From Rotaria socialis (taxonomy: Eukaryota > Rotifera > Eurotatoria > Philodinida > Philodinidae), in contig CAJNYU010003919.1 of assembly GCA_905331475.1 (NCBI GenBank), positions 1 to 64,000 of the forward strand: 64,000 nucleotides of DNA, given 5' to 3'. Position 1 is the stretch's first letter, and every line of letters starts with the position of its first letter. The notes beneath the pieces are model-generated. The model was given only the letters and a program-made list of their open reading frames with translations, did not search any database and had not been told where the DNA came from. Below, one piece after another: positions 38,399 to 51,345 of this stretch. Both the position numbers and the translations under genes were made by a program.

Positions 38399-41300
38399 AT
38401 GATAAAAACAACAAATCTTACTAAAACAGTTTATAATTCTCATTCAACTCATTCCCAGCCGATAAATTTATTTACACCATCAACAACCTCATCGTCAGGA
38501 TCAGTATGTGAAACAGATCCGTCATCGATATGTTCGTCCTATAAGAGTAATAACGGTGCTCATGATGATATAACTCATACGCAACAAGAAGAATCCAGTT
38601 CATCATCGATAGCTCTTTTAGATAGACTTAAGCGTGAATTAGTAGCAGTGAAACAAGCCAGAAACCAGTTAGCAGCACTTTATAAGGTAAGATTTTCGGC
38701 GATACTATCTCGATACGTCAATGTTACCCTTCGTTGGATATTTTTCTTTCTCTACCCCACTTATACCGTCTATTTATACTTCACCTGTATAAAAATATAA
38801 AAAAATACTGATGAAGAACGTAGTTAGCTTGATTCAAATTTTAATAATGATGAATGATAACGATGTTGATGGTAAAAAGTAAACGTTTTTTTTTTTTCGT
38901 TATAGGTAAAATGTAAATCTGATCTTGATAAATCAGCTAAAATAACAAAACTTCGTTTACAATTTGAATATGAATTAAATACATTTTGTAAACAAGATCA
39001 AAAAGATCTCGTATGCTATTTACAACGACAATTACTCATGCGTGATCAACGTATTACTGAACTATCATATGATATTGAACAATTGAAAAATTCTATTTTA
39101 ACTAATAACACGGATGATAATGAGAAAATAAATAAAAAAACTCAACCAATACAAATTTTACGAAGCAATGATCCTGATCTTGTTACTTCAACAGTAAGTT
39201 AAATAATCAGTTTCTTTCTTTCTGTATGGCGCGTTCTCTACGATTTCTCCGCCATTACTCATGTGAGTTGCCTTGTATTGTCCTCCATTTCTTACCCATC
39301 ATAGCCGAGGAACATTTTAGAGGTTCTGATTGATTCGACGCCATTTTACTTGTTATTTGTTTGCCATCCTCCCTTGATTCACCACTATTTTTTTTGCTCC
39401 TCGCTGATTCTCGAGTCGAATATACGAAGTACATTTTATACTTTAACCTTCTTCTGAATTCGTCGGTTATTTTTCAAAAAAACAAAATTAGGACATGGGT
39501 AACGAATGGGAAGGTGGTGATGTAGAAAAAGGTGCCAAGATTTTCAAAACCAAATGTGCTCAATGTCATGTTGTTGAAAAAGGTGCTGGAAATAAACAAG
39601 GACCCAACCTCAATGGTTTATTCGGACGAACAACTGGTCAAGTTCCAGGCTTTGCTTATAGTGATGCTAACAAAAACAAAGGAATCACTTGGGCTGAAGA
39701 TACACTTTGGGTTTACTTAAAAGATCCAAAGAAATACATTCCTGGTACCAAAATGATTTTCGCCGGATTGAAGAAAGAAGATGAACGACGCGACTTAATC
39801 GCTTACTTGAAAGAATCAAGCAAATAAGAAGCCTTCTCCGACAAACTTTTCTCTCTATCTTCTGTTGTTTCTTTCTTCTTTTATATGTATCATCCTAAGA
39901 AATGTCCTAACCTGTATTTGTCCTCATATCTTATAGGGTAATTTGAATCTTCTATATGTCTTTCTTCCCATCAGAAAAGATATTTTGAAATAAAATAACA
40001 AACATCAAATTAGCGTACGAAGAAATAGAACATGTCTTACCAATATTACGTTGTACAACGAATAGTATTAAGAATAATATTAGAGTACACATTTGTGTGG
40101 CACCAGCTGGTCATCATCAATATTCTTTTTCTTTTTCTTTTTTTCTCATTACATTCATTTCTTTTGCTCAATGGAGCAGAGTACTCGTCAAGTGACTGTC
40201 ATTGATGAATTGTGGGATAATGAAGAATCGAAAGCTGTACGGGGTTTTTCTATCTTTTGTTAATTTATTGTGAAAAAAATGATTTATTTAATATTCGTTT
40301 TCTTTTCTTATCAAATTAGAATCGTCGATTGTATGATGAACAAGATCGAGGATTGCAAAGGCAAAATATTGAATTGAATGATCGTATTAAAAAATTTGAA
40401 AAACAATTAGAAATTCTTAAAAACAATCAACTGGTACAAAGAAAAACCTTTTTTTTTGTTTTTGGTTAACATTTCATTATTTTATATATTTATTTAGAAA
40501 GATCATGATAAAGAATTGATTAAACGAATTTTATCTAAGCAAGCAAATGAATACAATAAGTTAGTAAAGAAAAAAGATCAAGAAATTGAACAATTAAATG
40601 AACAAATTCGACAACATTCAAAAGTAAACTTATGAAATTGATAACTATTTAAATAAGATAGATTTATTTAGCCAAATCTTCTTGAATCAGCATTACGACA
40701 ATCGAATATCGAAAGATTACATCTTGAAAAGCGCTTTTTGTCATCATCATCATCGTTAAATTCTACTACGACAACTAATGGGGGTGTAAGTTATGTTGAT
40801 GACATCGAAAATATTTTTGAAATAGGCAAACCTATATTTAATTCTTCGCATCGTTTAATCTGTTTCCGTTTTACTTGATAGGAAAAAAAACTGGGCATTT
40901 TCATGTGTATAACATCCTGAGAAAAGAATCCGATTCGTTACTTTTTTTTCTTACCTTTTCCATCACTTAATTTAGAAAGAGATACAAACAGAAAAGTAAG
41001 ACTAGAAGAATCTTCTGCCACATATGATCATATTAGTTTTTAATGCGCAAAGCTTGTGTCAAATCAGAAGAAAATACCAGCTAAGTATATCAAACCCATT
41101 GTCGTTGCGTTTTACTGGATTTATTTGTGATGTTTGATCATCGAAACGTTATTTACAACAAACTCTATCGCAGATTTTCTCTTGCGTTGAATTTTTATTC
41201 TATTGTTTTCCACTATTGATTCAAATCTTTTTCTCGTAGCCAACAACAACTGCATCGGCCGGTGCAAATGAAGAATCGTTGAATTCTCCAAAATCTAGCG

Positions 41301-44300
41301 ACTCATCAACATGTTACGATGACTCAACTCACTATCAAGCAGTGACAAAAACGAATGAAGGGTTAAAAGCGGAGCTAGACCGCTTGACAAAATCTAATCA
41401 AGACAATACGGCTAAACTTAAATTGCAGGTCTTTTTTATTCTCTTTTGTTTACTGGATAGTTAGCGATAAAAACATGATTGTCGTTGCCTTCATTAACTA
41501 AAGAAGATTTTCTTTCATCTTATAGTTTGAACAATATGATAAGCTTCAACAGGCATATAAAGATCTTGAAACAAAATATAATCAACTATTACCAATAGAA
41601 GAACCTCATAAAAAAGAAAAGTTATTTTATGATTCTTGTCTACTTGAAAACAAGCAATTAAAGGAAAAATTGCTTAAAATAGAAAATGAAAGTCATCATA
41701 AAGATTTAGATGAACAAAATAAACAAAAACAAAAAATTGATGCATTAGAAAATGAACTTCTAACATTGAAATCTACACAAAATCATCAACAGGATGTACA
41801 AATAAAAATGGATCACTTACAAAAAGAGCTGGAACTGCGCGTAAGTCACTTGATCAAGAAAGGAATCATTTTCATAGCGCAAACAAGAAATGACTCCTTT
41901 GATTATCTTACTGTAGACTGGAGCAATCTGATCGCTGTTTTGTTTTTTTTGTCTTCTAATATTTAGATCAACGAATTTGAAACAATCTCGACGTTAAATA
42001 CAAAACTCAGTAATGAATTGAAAAATTCGACGAACACCAATGAACGAGTGAGCACAGATAAAAATATAATTATCATATAGTGAATTTTTGTTTTTAAATT
42101 CAATAGTTAACCGCAGAATGTGAGGCATTACGAGCAGCTTTAGTAGCGAAAGCAGATGAATTCGATTCAAAAAAAAGTGAAAACGAACAATTAAAGACTA
42201 AAAATTCTGATCTTGAATCAATAATTAAATCGTTACAAGATACGAATGATGTATTAAAACGATTAAATACTGAAAATGAAATCAATAAACAAGAATTAAA
42301 GGAAAAACAAGATCACTATGAACAATTTCAAAAAGTTCGTTTAGATAGAAATGTTTTTTTAAACTTTCTTTTTATTTTTCGTTTACTTTTAAAGATACAC
42401 GATACAACAAAACGAGAAAATCAAGCCACCATTCATCTACTTCAAGTATTCACCTAGATTTTTTTCCTCTTGAAAAGACTAATTGAATAGTGTTTTTATA
42501 TAATTAAAGTTTACAGATATCCGATACATAGGAGATGTTATCACTCTATTAAAAACACGATTGCATTTTTGATTAAAAAGTTTACTCAGTGGAAGTTTTT
42601 GACAAATTAGTAATTTATGGAAAACAAATAAATCAGAATATTTGTCGTATCGTTTTGTGAAAAGTTCATTAATGGAAACAGATAAACTATTTTTCAAATT
42701 GCCAAAACCTAATGCACATTTGTTGCGACATAATGTTGCTAAAAACAAACAAGTGCATGTCTGAGTAAAATCGTTTTTCTTTCTTTTTGTAAACTACGTT
42801 GAAACAGTTATGTATTGACTTATCATGTGCAGATTTAAGATTTCGCTTTTGAAATTTAATCTAAAAATAGAATAGAAGAAGTATTATTTTAATCGACGAG
42901 AATATTTCCAATATAATTAAGTAACAGTATGGGTTCTCATTCGAAAATATCGAAGTAGTTGAAGTTTATTTCAGATGAGCATTCAACGAACTATTTTCTC
43001 TAACACATAAAAGTTAAATGAGAATCATACAAAGGCATTTATTTTCATTCCTACTTTACCATAAATTAAATTTTTCGACAGTAGATCATTACATCATTTT
43101 ATTCTAGTTTATCGTGAACGGCGAGTACTTTTGGAATTTCCCGTAATCACCACGAGTCTAAATCCATCATTGAGCTAATTGATTGGAAGAAGAAGAATAA
43201 CAGGAAAAATAAATACTCTGTCTTTCTGCTACCTTCCGGTGTGTGGAATACTACCTGGAAGCGATTTCGAGAAGTCGATGTGTGCTTTTTTCTACGCTTA
43301 TTACTAACTACAGCTGGAAACAGAAAATCGGTCTTGACTAAGAGTAATTTCGCTCAGCTGCTTGAGTTTCCTGTACTTGCAGGTTAATCTCATGCAAGCC
43401 AAAAGTGTTGGCGTATTATCACAGCACAACCAGTATGCTAGTTCATTGATTAGTTAATTTACCATTCTACATTGAAAACATGATCCTACAGTACTGAGAG
43501 AACTTTTTCTCACTTCTTATGAAATTTTAAATCCTAATTTAAAAAGTCCATTTCAGTTGATCTTCTACTGATCAAAGGAAAATATTTTCCTCTATGTCAT
43601 CAAGACTAATTTATTTTAAGACGACGCTCGGTAGACGACTTATGATATACGTCAGTTCAATGAAAAATGAAAATAATAGCTGAAGAAAGAGGTAACTAAA
43701 TTTCATTAATATTAAAAAGTCAAAGATAATTAGTTCTTGCAATTTGCAAGATTTACTTTTTTATCGCGGCTTTTTATGATTTTTCTATTAACTCTACTAT
43801 ATATTTGAAAATAAGGTCAGGCGAGTAATACTCAGGGCTAATGTCAGCTTCAGACTTAATGTGTAGGATCATTCTTAATTATTATGCTTATACTTTGATA
43901 CAGATAATATCTCTAATTTGATACCAATACATATATTGAATATGTCTCGGTAGATCTTAAATTAATTCACTAACCAAAGCCAATACTAAAACTTCTGAAT
44001 TGTCTAGTTTTCTCTATCGATCCTTGTATCTCTGTTTTTTTTATTCGATAAATTCTGAAAGCTTTTGAAATAATTTCTCCTAAAAAATTGAATTAAAATT
44101 CCTATTCATTTCTTCATGCGTTTGGATTCTATATGTTTGTGTTTCTTTTTTGATATAGGAAAAAATTCACGATCTCGAACGGAGAGCTGAGTTACAATCT
44201 TTAAAGCGTGAAGGAATTCTTCTTCAATTAGACTCATTAAAAGAAGCACAACAACAACAACAACATCGTACACTACCATCATCGAATGCCAGCAGTCCTT

Positions 44301-47300
44301 CCATCAGTACTCATCGAAATCGATTATCCACTATAGTTGATTCTCAAACATCAGAACAAGATGATAGTGCACCTCTGCATCCTCGTCAACAATCAACAAA
44401 TTTAAATGAAAAATTAGCTCGAGTGGTTGTAGCAAGATATTCATATGAACCATTAAGATTTTCTCCAAATGATCATCCAGAAATTGAACTACCTTTGAAA
44501 CAAGGAGAATATTATGTTATCTATGGCAATATTGATGAAGTAAACATTCTCAATTTAAATGTTAAAATTAAAAGGAAAAAAACTAACTGAATAATTATTT
44601 TTCTAGGATGGTTTCTATGATGGAAGAGATTTAGAGGGTCGATATGGTTTAGTACCGTCGAATCTTATTGAATTAGTAAAAAATCCCAATGATTTATCTG
44701 AATCTACTAAACATAGTATTCAAAAATTAATGGCCAGCAAACGTCCGTCGGATGAACGCATCCCACAGAACCGTGAAGCAATGTTCAGCTTTGATTCAGA
44801 TGCTTTTCTTATGAATTCTTCAACTTCTATTCCAAAAACCAGAACGTCAAGTAAAAGCTTTCTTTAATTCATATTAATTATGTATTTTATTTAAAAAAAT
44901 ATTTATTTAGGTAATAGTAATACATCGGATATTACCAACAGTGATCTTTCCTATGGAAAACACAGTAAATAATTGTCTGGAGATTTCGTCTGAATTTCCT
45001 GATTTTTATTTTTTTAGTTCCGTATCCAATTAATCTTCATATTGACAAATTTATGAATAATAGTGTTTTAATTTCTTGGGATCATCCTTCTTCATCTAAT
45101 GTGCAAATTATTGGTTATCAAGTTATTCTAGATCAAGTACTTTATACAACTATTCATGGTAATGAACGTACAAGAGTATTAATTGAAAATATAAACTTCA
45201 CTGAAAAACTTCATCGAATTAGTATTCGAACAATTACACAACTTGGTCTATCGCGTGACCAATACTGTACATTATTGTTTACAAATTCAAAAGATTTATC
45301 GTATATGCCAAGTGATTTGCGTGTTGATCGAATCAGTCAAACCACGGCTGTTGCTTCATGGTGGCCAGCATCAAATGATATTATTCATGCATTATTTGTT
45401 AATGATAAAGAAGTACAAACATTTAAAGCAGGAATTTATCGTTTTAAACTAACAGGTTTATTACCGAATACAAACAATAAAGTAAGCATTACAGCCAAAC
45501 CATCAATAGCAACAAGTCCACAACAGCATCTAACAATTTCGATGGATTTTCGAACAACATCATTTGGTATATATATATGAATACACGTTAAATTGCCGTT
45601 GATAGGATAGGGTCTTTTGTCTAGCGAGCAAACTCTATCAATAGATTCTGATCCGCTATTCACATTTTGAAATGAATGCCAAGCTTTAATTTATTGTCAA
45701 GAAAATTTTGTACTTAAAGATAGTTCAGTGTGTAATCATTTTCAGAAACAGAGCTCAGTGAAAATAGTTTATTACGAAAGTTCCAGATGTTGTGTTAATC
45801 ATGACGATATCTTCAGATAACAGTAATGACAAAAATCTAACGAACTATAGATCTACCTGAGTGTGAAATAGTGATTAGAAATTAGAAGCGAGATTATGTA
45901 TTGCCTATTGTAAATAAAGGAGATTGTAGCCACGGTAAGCACGGACTAGAAAATTATCAGAAATAAAATGATGAATTCAAGATTCATGCTTTGAACCACC
46001 TAGAACTATCATCTAGCTTTAGTAATTCTTTCCATAGAACGAAATATTGGGAAGACATCTGAAGGATGTATATATTTTAATATGGAATATCATTTAGAAA
46101 TAGATTTGATCATCCGAAGAGTACTATTAGATGCTTAATAATAATAAAAAAACATCGTTTTTCTTCTTAAACTGTTCTATACGCAACAAGAGAAACAATG
46201 CCTGAAACAAATGATATCATGAGCAGACTCAAAATCGAATGATTTTCATTTGCAACATTTAGATTTCATCAAAATATTCCATTGTTTATTTATCATTAAA
46301 TCTTTCTTCAGGTTCAATTATAAACTTTTCAACGCGATCAAAAAGTAGGATCAAAATTTTAGAATCCTAGATTAGCTACAACAAAAAAAACAAATTGAAA
46401 TCCTGCTAGTTTCAACTTAAATTATCACATATGATTCTATCTCTGTAATTCTACATTTTTTATTGAAATCTGTTTTTTCCCTCTCTAGACGAATCAATTG
46501 AACCACCTAGAAACATTCAAGTTACTACTGATTCCCAATCAAATACAGTACGTGTTTCATGGGAACCGTTATCCTCAATGAGTACAGCACATGGCTATCG
46601 AATATTTATTGATGGACATCAAATACTCGATATCGCGAATCCATTAAGTAAGAATGAATCTTAGATATTGCTTTTTTTACAAATTAATTTTTTTTATCAG
46701 GTGATCATACAGGTATAAATCGAAATCTATTACATCATGGACGATACCTAACTATTCGAACATTAACTGGCAATGGCGGTGAATCAAATGATTCAATACC
46801 CGTCGATCTTGATGATGTGTTGAAAAAGGTAAAACAAAGTCGTCACGAAATCTTCCCTTTCTACGAATAGAACTGTATCATCTAATAAGAATATGAACTA
46901 TTTCAAAAACAAAATACTTGTAGGCTCTTAAATTTATGTTTGAATTTCTTTCAGACTTCTCGTTCATTAACACGAATAGCTTCAACACCACCAATGCCGA
47001 GTAGTCCATCTTCTTTAATAAAATCTACAGTGAATGGAAAGGATGTAACAAAATCTTTAACTCGATCATCCTTGGACTCTCCTTCAACTGTATCATCGAC
47101 AAGTACAGATATACCGCAAATTGAGTTAAGTCCAAATAGTGCTAAAACAATACCACAAAATAAACTATCAACTAAACAACATGATTATTCCGATTCGAGT
47201 CGAATTCGAACACCGACCAATGAAAATGTTAATATAAATAAATCACCGTTGTCCACCGAACAACGTTCAATTCCAACAACACCCAATAAAAATGTACGAT

Positions 47301-49004
47301 TAGAGCCGCCATCGGAAAGAAATAGTCATTTACTTGATAAAACTAATACGTTGCCACGACCCTTCATCGCTTTATTTGATTATGATCCAAAAGCCATGTC
47401 ACCAAATCAAAATAGCGAAGAAGAATTACCATTCAAACAAGGACAAATTATCAAGGTTTGACTCGATTATTATTCAATATTGAACTTGCATTTTTCTGTC
47501 TTCTATGGCAAAGCAGCAACAGATATACATATAATATAACTGAAACCTAGATGAACTTTTTCATAGATTAATTAAAAATAATTATTTCTTATTTAGCATT
47601 ACTCTTACTATCAGAAGTTTCATGATGAACATTTTCACCCTGCAAAAAAAGACAATTTAAAAGGAAGTGATTATTATCAATAGTAACGACATTTCTTCAG
47701 GATTCAGAATGAATTTCTAGGACTTTCTTTCTATCATGATGAATTCGTTTGAATTAATACGCATATTTGACAGTACTCTCTGAACGTTCTTTCTGATGAA
47801 CTCTGCTTGCTTTTAGTCATTCGATCTATCCGTTTCGTTGTGTCTTAAAAATATTTGTTATTTGACAATACATTTGAATAGAACTAGATTTTTTCAAGCA
47901 CTCCATATGATATTTTTAACCTATATTATGATTTAAAACTATAGCGAAAACTATTCTTATCCCTGTGAGAAACTTGAATGAGTTTACTTTCAAAAGTTAT
48001 TTAAAGAAAGATACATTCGCATGTGTGAATGCGCTAGTTTTCATCGTTGCTTCTAAACATTTTCGTTGAGAAAATGTTTGGTACTATGAAATTTATTTTT
48101 GTGCCAGTTTACTTTTACTAGCTGCATATGTTCATGGAATATCATGTACTGTATTTAACTATTATAGATCTATGGTAATCGAGATGCTGATGGTTTTTAC
48201 ATTGGTCAGACAGAAAATGGTCATATTGGTTATGTTCCAAGTAATATGGTGTCAGAAGTAGCAACAAATGATTCTGAAACTGAATCAAAATCAACTAATG
48301 GTATGATTTAATAAGGTTGAACTATTTTTCATTATATCGCTTTTATTTTAGTATCATCAAAAAAACGAACGCCACCTGTGTCGACACCAACAAATCCAGA
48401 ATCGATTAAAAAAATGCAGGCTGTATTTGAATATGATGCGAATGAATTTTCACCAAATGCAGATTCGCACGATGAATTATCTTTTCATGCTGGTGATATT
48501 ATATATGTACATGGAAGTGTTCGTAGTGATGGATTTTATTCTGGAGAATTAGAAAATGGAAAGAAAGGCCTTGTACCATCGAATTACCTTCAGGAAATGC
48601 TCGATGAAGATTCCTCAGAAAAAATGGTGGAATCCATTGATAAACAAGTAAGTTTAGTTTCAATCATAGTAGGAAAAACGGCGATGGATTATATTATCTA
48701 TAGAGAACATTTTTTCGTCGATAAGAATCTCATTGTTGCTGAAATGCTTGTTTATTTTGTTTTTTGTTGTTATCGGTTAATTAAATTGAATTTTGTTTGC
48801 TTTTTCTTCTAGCAAACACCAACAAGTGTAAATAATGAAACGAAAACAGAACAAGCAATCGAACAGGCATCACCACCGACACCGGCACCACCACCACCAC
48901 CACCACCACAGCCGCCAGCAGCTACTTCTACTGAAGCTACCAAGGGTAGTTTGTTTGATCGGTTAAAAACTACATTTTCATGGAACTTAAATGAACCGAT
49001 TTGA
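38399..49004 (+). CDS. RIMBP: RIM-binding protein (SH3, FN3 x3, SH3 x2)
   Basis: Twenty-one exons sum to 4488 nt, or 1495 residues. Exon starts are 38399, 38906, 40180, 40320, 40498, 40672, 41240, 41526, 41967, 42107, 42395, 44159, 44607, 44911, 45018, 46489, 46701, 46955, 48168, 48352 and 48813. Residues 1-640 are mainly coiled coil. SH3-1 (~704-770) has [12 protein letters not shown] and [20 protein letters not shown]. Three FN3-like modules follow (~845-1120; [28 protein letters not shown]), then SH3-2 (~1250-1315; [15 protein letters not shown]) and SH3-3 (~1353-1420; [15 protein letters not shown]), and a poly-Pro tail. RIM-BPs tether calcium channels to RIM at presynaptic active zones. 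The third intron contains cytochrome c. The first two exons could instead be a separate gene, because an in-frame ATG exists at 40171 and a stop lies at 39200. The consensus donor at 39194 and matching phase favour one gene. Confidence 0.88.
39495..39827 (+). CDS. CYCS: Cytochrome c
   Basis: A single exon codes for 110 residues of mitochondrial cytochrome c, which carries electrons from complex III to IV in the intermembrane space. The haem site is CAQCH with its axial His; the other ligand is the Met of PGTKMIFAG. The core KGPNL-G-fGR type region ([20 protein letters not shown]) and the tail [13 protein letters not shown] are typical. Length matches animal proteins of 104-115 residues. It lies inside the third intron of RIM-BP on the same strand. 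An acceptor-like AAAATTAG ends 3 nt before the ATG, so the transcript may have a 5' UTR intron or a trans-spliced leader. An AATAAA-type signal lies near 39988. No intron lies in the coding region. Confidence 0.97.
   Translation: MGNEWEGGDVEKGAKIFKTKCAQCHVVEKGAGNKQGPNLNGLFGRTTGQVPGFAYSDANKNKGITWAEDTLWVYLKDPKKYIPGTKMIFAGLKKEDERRDLIAYLKESSK
42446..44158 (+). other. Long RIM-BP intron (1.7 kb)
   Basis: The longest intron of the RIM-BP gene separates the coiled-coil exons from the first SH3 exon. The open frame at 42479-42748 on the minus strand has no family motif. No nested gene or known repeat was recognised. Confidence 0.6.
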
Positions 49005-49108
49005 AAAAAAGAGTATTCGCTCAGGTTTTTATCCGGTATTATTTTTCTGTAATTAAATTTGTTTTTGATTTTATTTTGAAAAAAAAACACTTTATGAAAA
49101 GCTTTAAT

Positions 49109-51262
49109 TTATTTATTATGTCGGTTTTGTTCATGACTATGTACTATATTTTGAAACAAGGTCGGAAAACGTTCAGGCAATAATAAGCGTTCAACGTATG
49201 TCGGAGTATTATAACGAATAGGAGATGGTGGAAACGTAACAAGAACATAGCGACTAATTCAAAAAAGAAAAAGAAGGAACAATTTCGTTTTGTTGAAAAT
49301 ATTCTTTTACCTGCATTTCGATGGAATCGATACGACACGTTGTGCACCAATGAATACAGGAGAATCACGCTTAGAAGATTGAGATGATGGTGGACTACAA
49401 CAAATTGCGTAGTTTTAGTTTTTAGCTTTACATTTTTCGTGGTTGTAACAAAAATATTTAAAAGGAGACTTACGAAACAGTGCGATACTCATAAATTGAG
49501 CTTAGCGAACAAGAATAATGAACCGATCAAACTGACAAACTCACAGACAGTTATAATAGTACTGAGAATATCAAAGAAAATGAACGTGAATTTCTCGAGA
49601 TGTTTAGTTTGTGCATAAAAAGAAGTCATAATTGTGTAGGTTGAAACGATGAAAACTATTGAAAGAGCTGATTTTGCGTAATAATTGTTATCAATAGACG
49701 ATGAATCTGACTCTTACTGGCATCCGAAGCAGAACTCTACAGAGAAAGAACTTCATTACACACTAATATAAAATGTCGAATGAAAAATATTGAAAAACTA
49801 GCACATCATCGAATATCAAATTTTTATTTGTTGTGGTTCTAGAGAATTTCTTTCATATCTTTCATGATGAAAGAAATAAAGATTTTGATCTACTGAATAA
49901 AAATATTGTTCAAATAATCAAAAAATTAGAAAAAATATAATCGAATAGTTTATGTTCTAAATATGATACTATGTCAATGCAACTTCGATCGGGCAGATCA
50001 AATTTTTAATATTTTTAGAAAAAACAAACACGCCCATAAAACTATAGTGTTTGCTAGCTAAGTTCGATGTCGATATAATATATATATTTAACTTTTTCTT
50101 ACGATAACAAATACATTTTTTTGCTGCACCCCATTCTTACTTTCAACGTATGAAAACATAAAAAAACCAAACAAACCTCGGCTTCAATGGAGTTCGTCGA
50201 GAAAATGAATTTGTAGACGTAGTTATACTTGTATTTGCTCGTTGTTTATGTTGTACTGACAATCGTTGATGAGCTGTGACTGCTCTACCCGTAAGAATAT
50301 GAGGTGGATTTTGTTGTTCAAGGGAATTGATCGTTGAAAATGATGAATAAGATGTATTTATTGGATCTTTTTTGCTATTTACTAGAGAAGTAGTCGATTG
50401 AGGAAGCGAATGTAAATTGATTAATGATAATTTTGTTGATAGTGACTGTATATTGTTAGCTGCTTTTCTTGCTTTTATACTATGATCCTCAAAAGAGTCA
50501 GCCGGAGGATCTACGAAAAAGCTGCTCTTCTTATTCAATGTCGACTCATTAAATTCATCTTGTCGCATGAATGAAGAATTATCTAGCGTATTTAAATTAG
50601 AATTCGAACTTATAGATATTCTAAATTCTGGCGAGGAAGAACGAGATGATGCTGTAGGAGTCGATGGTGCAGTCGTTGGATTGTTATCAATTCGAACTTG
50701 AACTGAACGTTTCACTGGCACTGGTGATTGTTTTTGTTCATCGTATGATACTTGATTTTCATCATCTTGATAGAATACGTAAAAATCATCATAGAAAAAG
50801 AAAAAAAATCTATAAACTACATACTACACATATCTGATTGACTCAGTTGTTCACGACTAACACAATGTCGAGAATCAAAAGTGTTCGTTGAAATCGCATT
50901 TAAACGATGGTATGAAGTTGGTGATGTTTGTAAAGAGGAAATACGTGTTCCTAATGTAAGCAAGAAAAAAAACGATTAATTTCATTAAATATTAAGATTT
51001 CATATTTACCAGTAACAATTTGTTGCTGAAATGTGTCAAATTTGATATTATTTGAATAGTATAATTGATATAATTCTTCTGTATCATGCTTTACTTTTGC
51101 CATACGTTGTGCAAATGTTTGTTGATGATTTTTTGCTGATCGAAGTAATTTTCTTCGGGCTAATATTAATGGTATGGCTTGTCTCGTTGGATTATTATTG
51201 GATTTTACTCTCGTCGGCACTGATGATAACCAACGAGATGTTGGCCGACTTGTGTCCGACAT
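49109..51262 (-). CDS. Five-exon protein of unknown function
   Basis: Minus-strand exons 51010-51262, 50825-50950, 50177-50765, 49311-49394 and 49109-49253 join in frame and sum to 1197 nt, or 398 residues. The N-terminus (residues 1-85) is basic and helical (RQAIPLILARRKLLRSAKNH, EELYQLYYSNNIKFDTFQQQ). The middle, ~90-320, is Ser/Thr/Asn-rich and probably disordered. The C-terminal ~75 residues look ordered and conserved in style: DSPVFIGAQRVVSIPSKCSR, VLVTFPPSPIRYNTPTYVER, LLLPERFPTLFQNIV. The stop lies 104 bp from the RIM-BP stop, so the two genes converge. The family was not recognised. Consistent splice phases at four junctions make coding very likely. Confidence 0.75.
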
Positions 51263-51302
51263 TGTCTTTAATGAGAAATGAAAAATTTGATCTGATCAAA
51301 AA

Positions 51303-51307
<5 letters not shown>

Positions 51308-51341
<34 letters not shown>
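51308..51341. repeat. GA microsatellite
   Basis: About 16 AG dinucleotides just upstream of the start of the unknown five-exon gene, in its 5' UTR or promoter. Their function is unknown. Confidence 0.8.

Positions 51342-51342
<1 letters not shown>

Positions 51343-51345
<3 letters not shown>

Noticed and set aside
39495-39827. Cytochrome c as a processed retrocopy or contaminant
   Set aside because: The frame is intact, codon use matches neighbours, haem and Met ligands are present, and several other genes here are also single-exon; no poly(A) tract or target duplication is seen.
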